Positions 27,001-35,324 of a stretch of 64,000 bases of DNA are shown here, piece by piece. The DNA comes from Sarcina sp. DSM 11001. GTDB lineage: Bacteria; Bacillota; Clostridia; Lachnospirales; Lachnospiraceae. Each line of letters starts with the position of its first letter. The first letter of the stretch is position 1. Made by a program: the position numbers and the translations under genes. The notes beneath the pieces are model-generated. The model was not told the origin of the DNA and searched no databases. It saw only the letters and a list, made by a program, of their open reading frames with translations. The stretch lies in contig NZ_FNFZ01000003.1 in the NCBI RefSeq assembly GCF_900101015.1, positions 124,001 to 188,000 of the forward strand, written 5' to 3'.

Positions 27001-28221
27001 TTACGCTTTTTCCAAGGCATTCTCATTCAGCAGAAAATCCAGTAAATACATCATCCGGTATCCATTCTCAAGATTCGACAACGGATTTCGATCCATAGTG
27101 ATCAGAATCTTCTTATATCCGTCATCGAGCTTGTGGAACGCTGAAATCTCCCGTTCCTTCACCGCCTCGTCCTGTATAGTGTAAGAGACCTGGATGTAAT
27201 ATTGCCTGCCGCCGAGTTCCCTGGCGACAAAATCAATTTCTTTTTCCCGATTTTTCCCGATATCTACAATATAGTCCCGACGAAGCAGCTCCAGATATAC
27301 GAGATTTTCAATAATATGCGTGATCTCGATCTGCCTGTAATGAATTGCCGCATTACGAAGCCCCATATCAGCAGCATAATACTTATTCTGAGTCTTCAAA
27401 TACTCCTTCCCCTTAATATCATATCGGTTTACACGATAAAAGAGAAAAGCATCACAAATATGGCTTAGATATCTGCTGATAGTTTCATTATCCACCGACT
27501 TAAAACCATTGCTTTTCAGCGTGTTTGTGATTTTATTTGTGGAAACATATGCGCCGATCGATGAACAGAGGTGCTCTATTAATGCAATAAACAACGCCTC
27601 ATTACGGATATCATAGCGATCTATCATATTCCTGGTGACCACCGTGTTTACCATCATATCCAGATAGGCTCGTTTTTCCTGTTCTTCCGTTTCCCGGACA
27701 GCATAGGGCAGCCCGCCGAACTGCACATACTCATAAAATGCATCCGTTTTGTCGATCTGCCTGTACGCAAGAAATTCGGCAAACGACAACGGGAAAACCT
27801 TTATTTCAATACCACGTCCGCGAAAGATTGTATTGATATCGTGAGACAGCAGCCTGGAATTGGAACCGGTAATATATACATCCGTATTGAATTCCGCCTT
27901 GATCGAATTGACTACTTCCTCAAACCCATCTACAAGCTGGATCTCGTCCAGAAACACATAGTATAGCTCGTCATCATGAATAGCCCCGGCTATATAATGA
28001 TAAAGCATATCTCCGTCCCGCAGCGACTCCCATTTCTTCAGATCAAGCGACACTTTGATAATATGATCCGAAGGAACACCCTCGGACAAAAGGCAGTCAT
28101 AAAATAATTCATTCAAAAGTACAGACTTTCCGCATCTGCGGATACCGGTAATCACCTTCACAATGTCCTTTTTTTGATATCGGACAAGCTTGTTTAAAAG
28201 TTGATCTCTTCTGATATACAT
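27001..28221 (-). CDS. Orphan AAA ATPase, AAA_14/DUF4143 type (copy C)
   Basis: A 406-residue ATP-binding protein. Walker A is TGIRRCGKSVLLNEL at residues 26-40, and Walker B YYVFLDEIQLVDG near residue 90. ITGSNSRLLS is a sensor-like motif of this family. The C-terminal DUF4143 region has a nuclease-like E-D-E arrangement (KEIDFVARE then QVSYTI) after a winged-helix-like segment (KITNTLKSNGFKSVDNETISRYLSH). GAGGTGATTGG precedes the ATG. The cellular role is not known. It is bracketed by matching palindromes at 26957 and 28250. Confidence 0.9.
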   Translation of the reverse strand: MYIRRDQLLNKLVRYQKKDIVKVITGIRRCGKSVLLNELFYDCLLSEGVPSDHIIKVSLDLKKWESLRDGDMLYHYIAGAIHDDELYYVFLDEIQLVDGFEEVVNSIKAEFNTDVYITGSNSRLLSHDINTIFRGRGIEIKVFPLSFAEFLAYRQIDKTDAFYEYVQFGGLPYAVRETEEQEKRAYLDMMVNTVVTRNMIDRYDIRNEALFIALIEHLCSSIGAYVSTNKITNTLKSNGFKSVDNETISRYLSHICDAFLFYRVNRYDIKGKEYLKTQNKYYAADMGLRNAAIHYRQIEITHIIENLVYLELLRRDYIVDIGKNREKEIDFVARELGGRQYYIQVSYTIQDEAVKEREISAFHKLDDGYKKILITMDRNPLSNLENGYRMMYLLDFLLNENALEKA

Positions 28222-28249
28222 CTTCCAATCACCTCACCGCCTATAATAT

Positions 28250-28287
28250 AAACGCAAAACTTCAAAATTTCAATAGTTTTACGTTTT
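28250..28287. repeat. AAACGCAAAACT inverted repeat in the promoter of ATPase copy C
   Basis: Arms AAACGCAAAACT (28250-28261) and AGTTTTACGTTTT (28275-28287) lie 29 bases upstream of the ATG. On the - strand they overlap TTGAAG and TATTATA-like promoter elements. The arms match those of the palindrome at 26957-26995. Confidence 0.75.
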
Positions 28288-28427
28288 GATACGGCAGAAT
28301 CGTCCTCAATCCGGGGACAATTCTATGATTGTTCTATAATCCATGTTTAACCCATTTCTATCGAGAATGAAAAGCATTTCCTTCTACACAAAAAAGCCAG
28401 TGCATATCGCCTTCGTTGGTGTGGAAG

Positions 28428-28582
28428 GAGCCTGCACCGGCTGTTCCGAGCTATATCACAATCTTCAACGGTCCCAAAAGTGTCCCAACTTCCTGCCCGG
28501 ATTCCCCGGAAGTCCAGTAAATACAAGGGACTCAGGCAAAAAGGAATACCCTGCCGTGGCAAACAAACAGTATCTTTATCAT
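28428..28582. repeat. Dispersed hairpin repeat, copy R2, with LMW-PTP stub 2
   Basis: Contains GGAGCCTGCACCGGCTGTT, GAGCTATATCACAATCTTC, GTCCCAAAAGTGTCCC and AGTCCAGTAAATACAAGG, as in R1. It ends in a 17-codon - strand ORF (28532-28582) reading MIKILFVCHG then RVFLFA and stop. That stub sits four bases below the stop codon of the Fic gene. Confidence 0.75.
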
Positions 28583-28585
28583 AAA

Positions 28586-29626
28586 TCATATCCTCATGTA
28601 CCTGGCATCCCGAAAGCTGCCTATCTTTTTTATCTCCCCTTTTTTCTGAAGCTGTCCAAGCACCAGCTCCACTGTTCTTACACTGATATCAGGGACTTTC
28701 TCTGCTATTTCCTGCTTTGAGATCGGCACCAGGGAATTTAGCACAACAGCTCTTACTCTTTCTGATTTTTTTGCTTTATGCAATGCACCATCGATAAAGC
28801 GGTCATCCAGTTCCTTGTAGCAGCGGTACAGAATCTGCATGAAATTGATCATAAAAGGGGTGTAGTCATTTTCATTGCTGTGCCAGTTCAGCGACGACTT
28901 CTCCAGCGCTTCGTAATACGCTTCCCTGTACCTGTTAATCTGCTGTTCTATGGAAATATACCTGCCGATATCGTAGCCATGCTTATACAGAAGAAAGATT
29001 GTGAGCAGTCTGGACACCCTGCCGTTTCCATCCGAAAAGGGATGAATGCACAAAAAATCCAGAACAAGACATGGAATCACAAGCAAAATCGGGATATCAC
29101 CATCCTGCCTGGCATCTATGTAAGCCAGAATAAGCTGTTCAATCGCGTCAGGTGTTTCTGCTGCTTCTACCGGTCTGAATCTCACCCGCCGCTTTCCATC
29201 GGGAGTATATTCCATAATCAGGTTATTATTCTTTTTAAACTTTCCTGCTTCCTCCACAGAAACAGCACCCGTTATCATCCTGTGCATCTGTAAAAGAAAG
29301 TCTTCAGTAAGATCCATTGTCCTGTACTCATCGTGAATCAGGGAAAGCGCGTCTTTATACCCGGAAATCTCCTTCTCATCATGAGAAACAGGGACGGCAC
29401 CTTTCACCAGATCTAAAATGCGGTCATCTGTTGTCACAATTCCCTCAATCGCATTACTCCCCTTTACAGATTCAACGATCGCTCTTTGTTTCAGCGCATC
29501 AAATGCCTTAGGATTCTGTTTTCTGCGCAGGGTTTCCTTTGCGTTCAGATCAGAAATAACATTGGAAATACTGACGATTTGGCCCGGTATCTGATTTTTC
29601 AAAAAGCTGTAATCGAAAGTTCTCAT
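28586..29626 (-). CDS. Fic family AMP-transferase-like protein with C-terminal winged helix
   Basis: A 346-residue protein. The Fic motif HPFSDGNGRVSRLL, with catalytic His and the phosphate-binding GNGR, lies at about residues 195-208. SNAIEGI near residue 58 fits the (S/T)xxxE(G/N) autoinhibitory helix, so the enzyme is likely of the N-terminally inhibited class. Residues 295-345 (ISKQEIAEKVPDISVRTVEL, then LQKKGEIKKIG) form a winged helix. Such Fic proteins transfer AMP to proteins; the target is unknown. GGGGAGGAAGT precedes the ATG, and a 12 bp palindrome lies just upstream. Confidence 0.92.
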   Translation of the reverse strand: MRTFDYSFLKNQIPGQIVSISNVISDLNAKETLRRKQNPKAFDALKQRAIVESVKGSNAIEGIVTTDDRILDLVKGAVPVSHDEKEISGYKDALSLIHDEYRTMDLTEDFLLQMHRMITGAVSVEEAGKFKKNNNLIMEYTPDGKRRVRFRPVEAAETPDAIEQLILAYIDARQDGDIPILLVIPCLVLDFLCIHPFSDGNGRVSRLLTIFLLYKHGYDIGRYISIEQQINRYREAYYEALEKSSLNWHSNENDYTPFMINFMQILYRCYKELDDRFIDGALHKAKKSERVRAVVLNSLVPISKQEIAEKVPDISVRTVELVLGQLQKKGEIKKIGSFRDARYMRI

Positions 29627-29637
29627 ACTTCCTCCCC

Positions 29638-29676
29638 ATTTACTTACTATATATTAACAAATTTTAGTAAGTAAAT
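29638..29676. repeat. ATTTACTTACTA inverted repeat in the Fic leader
   Basis: ATTTACTTACTA (29638-29649) pairs perfectly with TAGTAAGTAAAT (29665-29676) around a TATATATTAACAA-type loop. It starts 12 bases upstream of the ATG, next to the ribosome site, a good operator position. Confidence 0.82.
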
Positions 29677-29725
29677 CGAGCCCTATCATCACACTGGCAG
29701 GTTTCCATTCAGAGCTTTTTCTCTG

Positions 29726-29911
29726 TCACCCATCTCAGGCCGCCTGTCTTCGTACGCCTTTTTCGATCTTAATATGATTTCGCCGTCGCCGGCTCCATTC
29801 GGGAGTATGAGACCTGATTCGATGTCCTCTAATCTCGTATCCTCCTGCCGCCTGAACTCTATTTTTCGCTTCCCGCCTCTTGCCCGGAACCGTTCCTCAA
29901 TAAGCCTGCAG
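29726..29911 (-). pseudogene. Duplicated internal fragment of the gene at 33525-35273
   Basis: Closely matches about 34055-34240 (roughly nine of ten bases by eye), including the codons for RGGKRKIEFRRQEDTRLEDI. It has no start or conserved end. At its right border, CTGCAG joins it to a fragment of a different gene. Confidence 0.75.
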
Positions 29912-30222
29912 TCTCTTATATTTCCGCAGGCCAATCAACAGCGCCGCTATCACGATCATAGCATATAAGACAGGGGCTGCCTGATAATTCAGGAACCGTC
30001 TGCCTGCGAGATGAATCAGCCGGTAATTGGAAAAACCGGAATTCATCAGGATCGCATTCGGCCTGAGAAGTCATATCTTTTGTAATAAGCTGTATCGATC
30101 CGGGAACTCCGCAAACAGATCGATCAGGAGATATCCCATTAATCCGCAGATGGTTGCCAGTTGATTCTGCGTAATTACAGAAAGCAGCATTGTCACAGCA
30201 GCAAGCAGAACAGCGGCAAGCA
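29911..30222 (-). pseudogene. Duplicated 3' fragment of the ABC permease at 17099
   Basis: Closely matches about 17109-17420 with scattered substitutions and a small length difference near 30071 that breaks the frame. No promoter or start is present. Together with the preceding fragment it forms a chimera of two gene pieces whose sources lie 12.8 kb to the left and 4.3 kb to the right. Confidence 0.78.
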
Positions 30223-30260
30223 AATTGAACCGGACATATTTCATCCGGTGGCAGATAATT

Positions 30261-30360
30261 CAAGACTCGCTCGCGAGTCTTGCGCGCCGGATGCGGGTTG
30301 ACATGTCTTGTTTTTCAAAGACATGTCAACATCTTCCGAACCGCATCCGTGCGCATCCTC
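30261..30360. repeat. CAAGACTCG palindrome copy 2 and a large hairpin
   Basis: CAAGACTCG/CGAGTCTTG (30261-30282) repeats the arms at 5748-5769. It is followed by a hairpin with GGATGCGG and TTGACATGTCTT on one side and AAGACATGTCAA and CCGCATCC on the other (about 30289-30349). No reading frame is evident. Confidence 0.6.
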
Positions 30361-30368
30361 GCGGAGCG

Positions 30369-30469
30369 TTTATTCTTCATCGCGGGATTGTACCCACGAT
30401 GAAGCGAGTTTCCCTTTTGCGCGCGTATCCCACGACTGAAGTCACGGGTATTGCGCGATGAAGAATAAA
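30369..30469. mobile_element. 101 bp MITE-like unit with 16 bp perfect terminal inverted repeats
   Basis: TTTATTCTTCATCGCG (30369-30384) and CGCGATGAAGAATAAA (30454-30469) are perfect inverted copies. The interior contains CCCACGACTGAAGTCACGGG, a hairpin of the style seen at ends of IS200/IS605-family elements. The right ~60 bases recur at 40040-40103. No transposase is encoded, so it would depend on one elsewhere. Confidence 0.65.
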
Positions 30470-30500
30470 ATTCTGATTTTCTTCATTACATCCCCGAACT

Positions 30501-31958
30501 TTACATATTTTGAAACAGCTCATCCAGTGTTATTGTGTTGATAAAATCGCCAAAATACTCCACATGTCGTAAACCAAATGTTGTAATAAGCGTATTGTGA
30601 ATCGAAGCCTTCTTTGGAAGGATTTCCCGAAGAAGACGCTCTCTTCGCATAAGCGCAAAATGACAGTCCTTGTCCGCAGTAAACTCATCGTTATAGAATT
30701 TAATTTCACACATGTTTACCACATTATCTTTTCTTTCAATAATGAGGTCAATCTGTGCTCCCTCTGCATCTTCTGTACCCTTTTTGGACCAAAGTGATTC
30801 TTCCGTACTGACTCCACTGATCCCGAGAGCAGCTTTGATCTGCTTGATATGGTTGAAACACAGATTTTCATACGCCAGGCCATTCCAGCTCACTACAGCC
30901 TGCGTATTTGCAGCACCAATCCATTCTTTCTTTTTTCTTGAAGATTTGTCACTTACAAATCTTAAGTAAAAAATACAAAAGGGATCTGTAAGTTTATAAT
31001 AGCTGTCCCGTTTACCATTCCCGAAAGAATCATATTTCATTATGAAGGCTCCGGATTCCAGCGCTTTAAGCTGCCTGCTGAGTGAACCGCTGTCTGTAAT
31101 GCCGGTTTTGCTCAGCAGCTCCTTTCTCGTCAATCCCCTGTTTTTCGAATTCAGGGCAATTACAATTGACTTCATCACCTCCGGATTTGTAAAAAGGGAG
31201 TAAAACAAACGTTCAAATTCATCTTTCAAAGGGGCGCCTCTGTCAAAAAAGAGAGCCTGTATATTCTGTGTAACGCTTAAAGCTTTGTCAAAAAAATTCA
31301 GATAGAATGGAATACCTCCTGCCATCATATAAGCATAAGCGATGTCATAGCGGGATAGCGAAAATCCTTTTGACAGGAAAAACTGCTCACACTCATACAG
31401 ATTAAATGGCTGAAGATCTATCTCATATGTGAGCCTGCCATAAAGGCCCCCGTAATTGTTTACCAGTTTGTCGAGAACCCATGAGGTGGAACTTCCGCAC
31501 GTAATAAGCATTATATTATGCCTGTGGCATGCCCAACTGTTCCAGAATGCCTCAAGTCCTGTTATAAAACCTGCTTTGGGTGTGTCCATCCACTGAATTT
31601 CATCGAGGAAAACCAGAAGTCGTCTATTAGTGACATCTTTTTCAGTCAGAAAACTCTCCAGCATATAAAATGCTTCCAGCCAGGATTTCGGTGGATCGCA
31701 TTTCTTCATTCCCTGCATCATGAGTGACTGGTGAAAATGAGCAAGCTGCTCTCTCATACGATTCTTTTTAACGCCGCCTTCGTCTGTGCCGACCGGAGAC
31801 AAACCGGCATGTCTGAACGTAATATCACCATAAAAAACTTCATCAATAAGATACGTCTTTCCTACTCTTCTTCGCCCATATACCGCAACAAATTCCGCCC
31901 GTCCGCTGTCATACAGTTCCCTGAGCTTCTTCTGTTCCTTCTTCCTGCCTATTATCAT
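30501..31958 (-). CDS. Orphan AAA ATPase with winged helix, DUF234 type (copy B)
   Basis: A 485-residue paralogue of copy A. Walker A is YGRRRVGKTYLIDE near residue 27, Walker B LLVFLDEIQWMD, and LITCGSSTSWV a sensor motif. The middle winged helix reads GLTRKELLSKTG and SLSRQLKALESGAFI. The C-terminal DUF234-like part has GAQIDLIIER and NMCEIKFYND. I chose the ATG at 31958, which has GGAG seven bases upstream; a start at 31970 lacks a site. The function is unknown. Two matching inverted repeats precede it, as for copy A. Confidence 0.88.
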   Translation of the reverse strand: MIIGRKKEQKKLRELYDSGRAEFVAVYGRRRVGKTYLIDEVFYGDITFRHAGLSPVGTDEGGVKKNRMREQLAHFHQSLMMQGMKKCDPPKSWLEAFYMLESFLTEKDVTNRRLLVFLDEIQWMDTPKAGFITGLEAFWNSWACHRHNIMLITCGSSTSWVLDKLVNNYGGLYGRLTYEIDLQPFNLYECEQFFLSKGFSLSRYDIAYAYMMAGGIPFYLNFFDKALSVTQNIQALFFDRGAPLKDEFERLFYSLFTNPEVMKSIVIALNSKNRGLTRKELLSKTGITDSGSLSRQLKALESGAFIMKYDSFGNGKRDSYYKLTDPFCIFYLRFVSDKSSRKKKEWIGAANTQAVVSWNGLAYENLCFNHIKQIKAALGISGVSTEESLWSKKGTEDAEGAQIDLIIERKDNVVNMCEIKFYNDEFTADKDCHFALMRRERLLREILPKKASIHNTLITTFGLRHVEYFGDFINTITLDELFQNM

Positions 31959-31975
31959 GACAATCTCCATATTTT

Positions 31976-32107
31976 ATATTTTTCGGTCAACGCATTATTC
32001 ACTGCTTTCACCGAAAATTATATAGTTAATCCAGAGCCTCGTCAATGTTGGATAAAATTATATTTTTCGGCGAACCATTTAAAATATGCTTTTGCCGAAA
32101 GTTATAT
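31976..32107. repeat. Pair of TATTTTTCGG inverted repeats upstream of ATPase copy B
   Basis: Palindrome 1: ATATTTTTCGGT (from 31976) with ACCGAAAATTATAT (to 32023). Palindrome 2: TTATATTTTTCGGC (from 32058) with GCCGAAAGTTATAT (to 32107). They begin 18 and 100 bases upstream of the ATG, close to the spacing found for copy A with quite different arms. Confidence 0.8.
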
Positions 32108-32912
32108 ACCAATCATAAAAACCGGTGCAGCTCACTGCTGTGGAGCCTGCACCGGCTGTTCTGAGCCATATCACAATCTTCAATTGTCCCAAAAGTGTCC
32201 CGGTCATCCAGCCAGATTCTACCGAAAGTCCGGAAAATTCTTCCTTTTTAAGCAAGTTCAGAACATACCGATATCCGACCTTTGTATTGTAACGAACTCC
32301 CTGTTTCAGATCGATATAGCGCTCCGCAAGTTCAGTGACTGTGATCTGACCGCCGGAAAAGCGGATCCCGTCTTCCCGGTCTTTCTTTATAGCTGCTTCC
32401 TTTCTCATCAAAGGAGTAAATTCCAGTTGATATTCCCGGAACAATTTTATAATCACTGCTTCTGTGGTTCCGGAAAAAGACACGATCCCGACCTCACTCT
32501 TCAGGTTACGAACATCCTCAAGCACTTCCCTTGTCTTTGTCTCATGGATCGAAAAGACGTATTTATCCGGATTTAATTGTTTTATCACTTCCGTAAAAGC
32601 TTTGATGGCAAAGTTATAATGCTGTGTGGAAACAGAAAAATGTTCTTTATCCATATCCTTCGACAGATACCTGTCCTCAAGAATCTCATACTGACCAACC
32701 GCCTTCTTCACATATACCAGGAATTCCCTGCCTGCCCCTGTCAAAGATATTCCTTTGTTCGTTCTTTCAAATATCAGTATGCCCAGTTCTTCCTCCAGTT
32801 CACGAATACTGGCTGACAAAGCCGGCTGAGTTACATAAAGTTTTGAAGCCGCTTCACGCATGGAAGAAGATCCGGCTATTTCAAGTACATATTTCAGTTG
32901 TGTTATATTCAT
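32079..32912 (-). CDS. LysR-family regulator with a repeat-derived C-terminus
   Basis: The N-terminal helix-turn-helix is clear: MNITQLKYVLEIAGSSSMRE, then AASKLYVTQPALSASIRELE. The substrate-binding domain then runs to about residue 225. From roughly SGWMTGTLLGQLKIV onward, the codons are those of dispersed repeat R3 and of the inverted repeat at 32058. So the last ~45 residues are not native, and the 277-residue length is only superficially normal. The protein may be inactive or altered. The ATG at 32912 follows GGTGAGAGG; the GTG at 32921 is less likely. Confidence 0.8.
   Translation of the reverse strand: MNITQLKYVLEIAGSSSMREAASKLYVTQPALSASIRELEEELGILIFERTNKGISLTGAGREFLVYVKKAVGQYEILEDRYLSKDMDKEHFSVSTQHYNFAIKAFTEVIKQLNPDKYVFSIHETKTREVLEDVRNLKSEVGIVSFSGTTEAVIIKLFREYQLEFTPLMRKEAAIKKDREDGIRFSGGQITVTELAERYIDLKQGVRYNTKVGYRYVLNLLKKEEFSGLSVESGWMTGTLLGQLKIVIWLRTAGAGSTAVSCTGFYDWYITFGKSIF
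32138..32257. repeat. Dispersed hairpin repeat, copy R3
   Basis: AACCGGTGCAG and GGAGCCTGCACCGGCTGTT form the hairpin. GAGCCATATCACAATCTTC and GTCCCAAAAGTGTCCC follow, as in R1 and R2, then a diverged AAAGTCCGGAAAAT. It lies inside the LysR reading frame and has no LMW-PTP stub. Confidence 0.75.
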
Positions 32913-33524
32913 ACCTCTCACCTGAATTCATTTTCATATAGCCTTATCGGAGATATCAACCACATAATGGTCGCCATCGACCTTATCAATTACATATACA
33001 TTTATTCCCTGGCCATCTTAGCGTAGACACTCTTCTGAACAATCTCCGGAATTGCGATATTTTCTCACCCAATTTCACGAGAAACCTTTTCGCGGATTTC
33101 GCCTATAATACATTCCCCTAGCATAAAACAATAGCAATTCATCTTCAACTGCATCTTTGCTCATAATGTAAGTATACGGAAGTCGAAAAGGAATCTCCGT
33201 TTTTTGAATTGTGACAAAATCAATCCACACATTGGTATCACTGCTGATATACTGTATAGTTTAAACCTCGTTAAAGTGATACATAACTTCCAGTTGTCTC
33301 CAAACATGGCTTCCACGGCATCTTCTGTGCCTTTAAGGCCCAGATATCGAAGTGCATATTTTCTGCTCTCTCCTCATGTACCTGGCATTCCGAAAGTTGC
33401 CTATCCTGGCTTATTTTCGGACAACATAAAAAGGCGGTTCTGTATAGAACCGCACCACTCACTATATCGTTATCGTTATATCTGCACTTGTTCTGCCCCC
33501 GGGCCATGTGTAATTTGAGTCTTC
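32913..33524. other. Gene-free stretch with decayed fragments
   Basis: No intact gene. At 33372-33411 a ~40-base piece matches the 3' end of the Fic gene (CTCATGTACCTGGCATTCCG against 28592 on). On the - strand, REKVSREIG and IPEIVQKSVYAKMARE (about 33007-33100) look like the decayed end of an unidentified protein. GCGGTTC/GAACCGC near 33433-33452 is a small hairpin. Confidence 0.5.
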
Positions 33525-35273
33525 TTATCTTCTCATCCAGACCCTACTGTCCGCCGGAAAGACATGGGGTGATTCGCCCCCCGCATTGCAGGCCATACAG
33601 ACATCATTAATGAAATCGCTATCCGTCATTAACTTCTGCAGATCGAGGCAGTCGAGCCATTTCAGCCCATAATTATTATTGTTCAAAAAAATGAAATATG
33701 TCTTAAGTCCTGCCGCCTCCAAAACCGCCCAGCTATGTACAGCACTCACCTCTGTGCCAAGCGGAGTGCCTGCCCAGTTAAGCATTATATCCGACGTCCA
33801 CCCGGGCGGATCACCCGCTGCCACAGCAGTTTCGTCTCCCACAGAGTCTCCCACGGAGTCTCCCGCGGAGCCACCACTCGCTGCCCCGGCAGCAAACACC
33901 AAAACCGGCACCCCGCAAACCTCTCCTTTGACCGTTCCTTGTTTCAGGAACTCCGGAGACACATTATCCGTATCAATAAACGGAGAGACCGCCCGGATAT
34001 TGCCCGTATTATAATACAGCTCGAGCATTGTCGGCAGGCCGCAGCAGCAGAGATCACCCATCTCAGGCCGCCTGTCTTCGTACGCCCTTTTCGACCTTAA
34101 TATGATTTCGCCGTCGACGGCTCCATTCGGAAGTATGAGATTTAATTCGATATCCTCTAATCTCGTATCCTCCTGCCGCCTGAACTCTATTTTGCGCTTT
34201 CCGCCTCTTGTCCGGAACCCTTCCTCAATAAGCCCGCAGATCACCTCCGCATCCTTCGGGTCAAAAGAATGATAAAACACGATCGGTCTCTCTTCTTTCT
34301 CAAAACCGGGTTCCACCGCAGTTTCTTTCACGGTCTCCCAATAAGTCTCTTCCGCCTTTTTCAGATGTTCCCTGTAAACCTTTTCTTCCGGGCTGTCCGT
34401 GCACTCCCTGATCAGTTTCCTGAGGATCACCGCCGCCTTTTCCGCTTCAGAAGAAAAACCGGTCGTTTCCGCCGCAGCGATGCAGCTCCGCGCATAGTCA
34501 TCAAACGCTTCCCATCTCTGCGTATACTTTCCCAGCTGCTCTGACTTCCGGCTCATCTCCATAAACAGCAAGGCAGCTTTTTCCTTGTCGCCGGCTGCAA
34601 GCGCCTCATGGCCTTGCTCTTCCAGCCGCAGGACCTCTGCCCGGCTCTGATCGTATTCCTCCGATTTTCGAAAGGGAGTCAGCCTTTGTTTGCGGACATA
34701 GGTCGGCTCACTCACCGCCCGCTCATGAGATACCATTCGATTTCCGTCGGAATCGTTGTGATCCCCTGGAGGATCTGCAAGGCACTCCTTCGCCTCCTCG
34801 GCAAACGGCCCCTCCACGGCAATCATCTCCCGGCAGAAATCTATGACATCCTCCGTCGTCATCCCTTCCTTCCAGCCGCATTTGTAAGTGCGGTAACTGA
34901 AAGCATATTCCCGGGGCGCGGGGTAAGAGTATTTTGTCAGATAGCAGAACGCGAAGCGAGCCATTTGCGTCGGCGCTTCATAGGCCGCTTCTTTGAGGAT
35001 TTCCGCATCAGGCTCCCTGGCCACCTGCTCTCTTAGGACATAATACTCCTCATACTGATCATCTTCCGGTTCTCTGGGATTCACCCTCCTCTCAGGAATT
35101 TCACTGAACCTCAGCTTCTTCATCAGCATATTCTGACGAGAGCCATACGCATGCTGAATAATATACTCAAGATAGTATTTGTCTTCTTCGGGATCCAATT
35201 TCCTGATCTCCTGCACATTGGGCAATGGAGTATCCCAGTCATTCCACATATCCGGATGAAAAATGCCTTTCAT
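33525..35273 (-). CDS. Large hypothetical protein
   Basis: A 582-residue, highly charged, apparently soluble protein with no signal peptide. I recognise no family. Residues ~205-290 are helical and repeat-like (VLRLEEQGHEALAAGDKEKA and SEQLGKYTQRWEAFDDYARS), reminiscent of a TPR. The region around residue 355 (RGGKRKIEFRRQED) is duplicated in a fragment at 29726. A short SVGDSVGDE repeat comes from 12-base tandem units near 33838-33870. The ATG at 35273 has GGGAGGGAG upstream. Tryptophan-rich ends (WNDWDTPLP, WLDCLD) are notable. Confidence 0.75.
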   Translation of the reverse strand: MKGIFHPDMWNDWDTPLPNVQEIRKLDPEEDKYYLEYIIQHAYGSRQNMLMKKLRFSEIPERRVNPREPEDDQYEEYYVLREQVAREPDAEILKEAAYEAPTQMARFAFCYLTKYSYPAPREYAFSYRTYKCGWKEGMTTEDVIDFCREMIAVEGPFAEEAKECLADPPGDHNDSDGNRMVSHERAVSEPTYVRKQRLTPFRKSEEYDQSRAEVLRLEEQGHEALAAGDKEKAALLFMEMSRKSEQLGKYTQRWEAFDDYARSCIAAAETTGFSSEAEKAAVILRKLIRECTDSPEEKVYREHLKKAEETYWETVKETAVEPGFEKEERPIVFYHSFDPKDAEVICGLIEEGFRTRGGKRKIEFRRQEDTRLEDIELNLILPNGAVDGEIILRSKRAYEDRRPEMGDLCCCGLPTMLELYYNTGNIRAVSPFIDTDNVSPEFLKQGTVKGEVCGVPVLVFAAGAASGGSAGDSVGDSVGDETAVAAGDPPGWTSDIMLNWAGTPLGTEVSAVHSWAVLEAAGLKTYFIFLNNNNYGLKWLDCLDLQKLMTDSDFINDVCMACNAGGESPHVFPADSRVWMRR

Positions 35274-35324
35274 AAGCTTCTCCCTCCCACCATACCACAC
35301 TTACGCTCTATTATACTATAATCG

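Noticed and set aside
30369-30469. CRISPR-like spacing of small repeats
   Set aside because: The repeats are inverted, not direct with unique spacers, and no cas gene is present.
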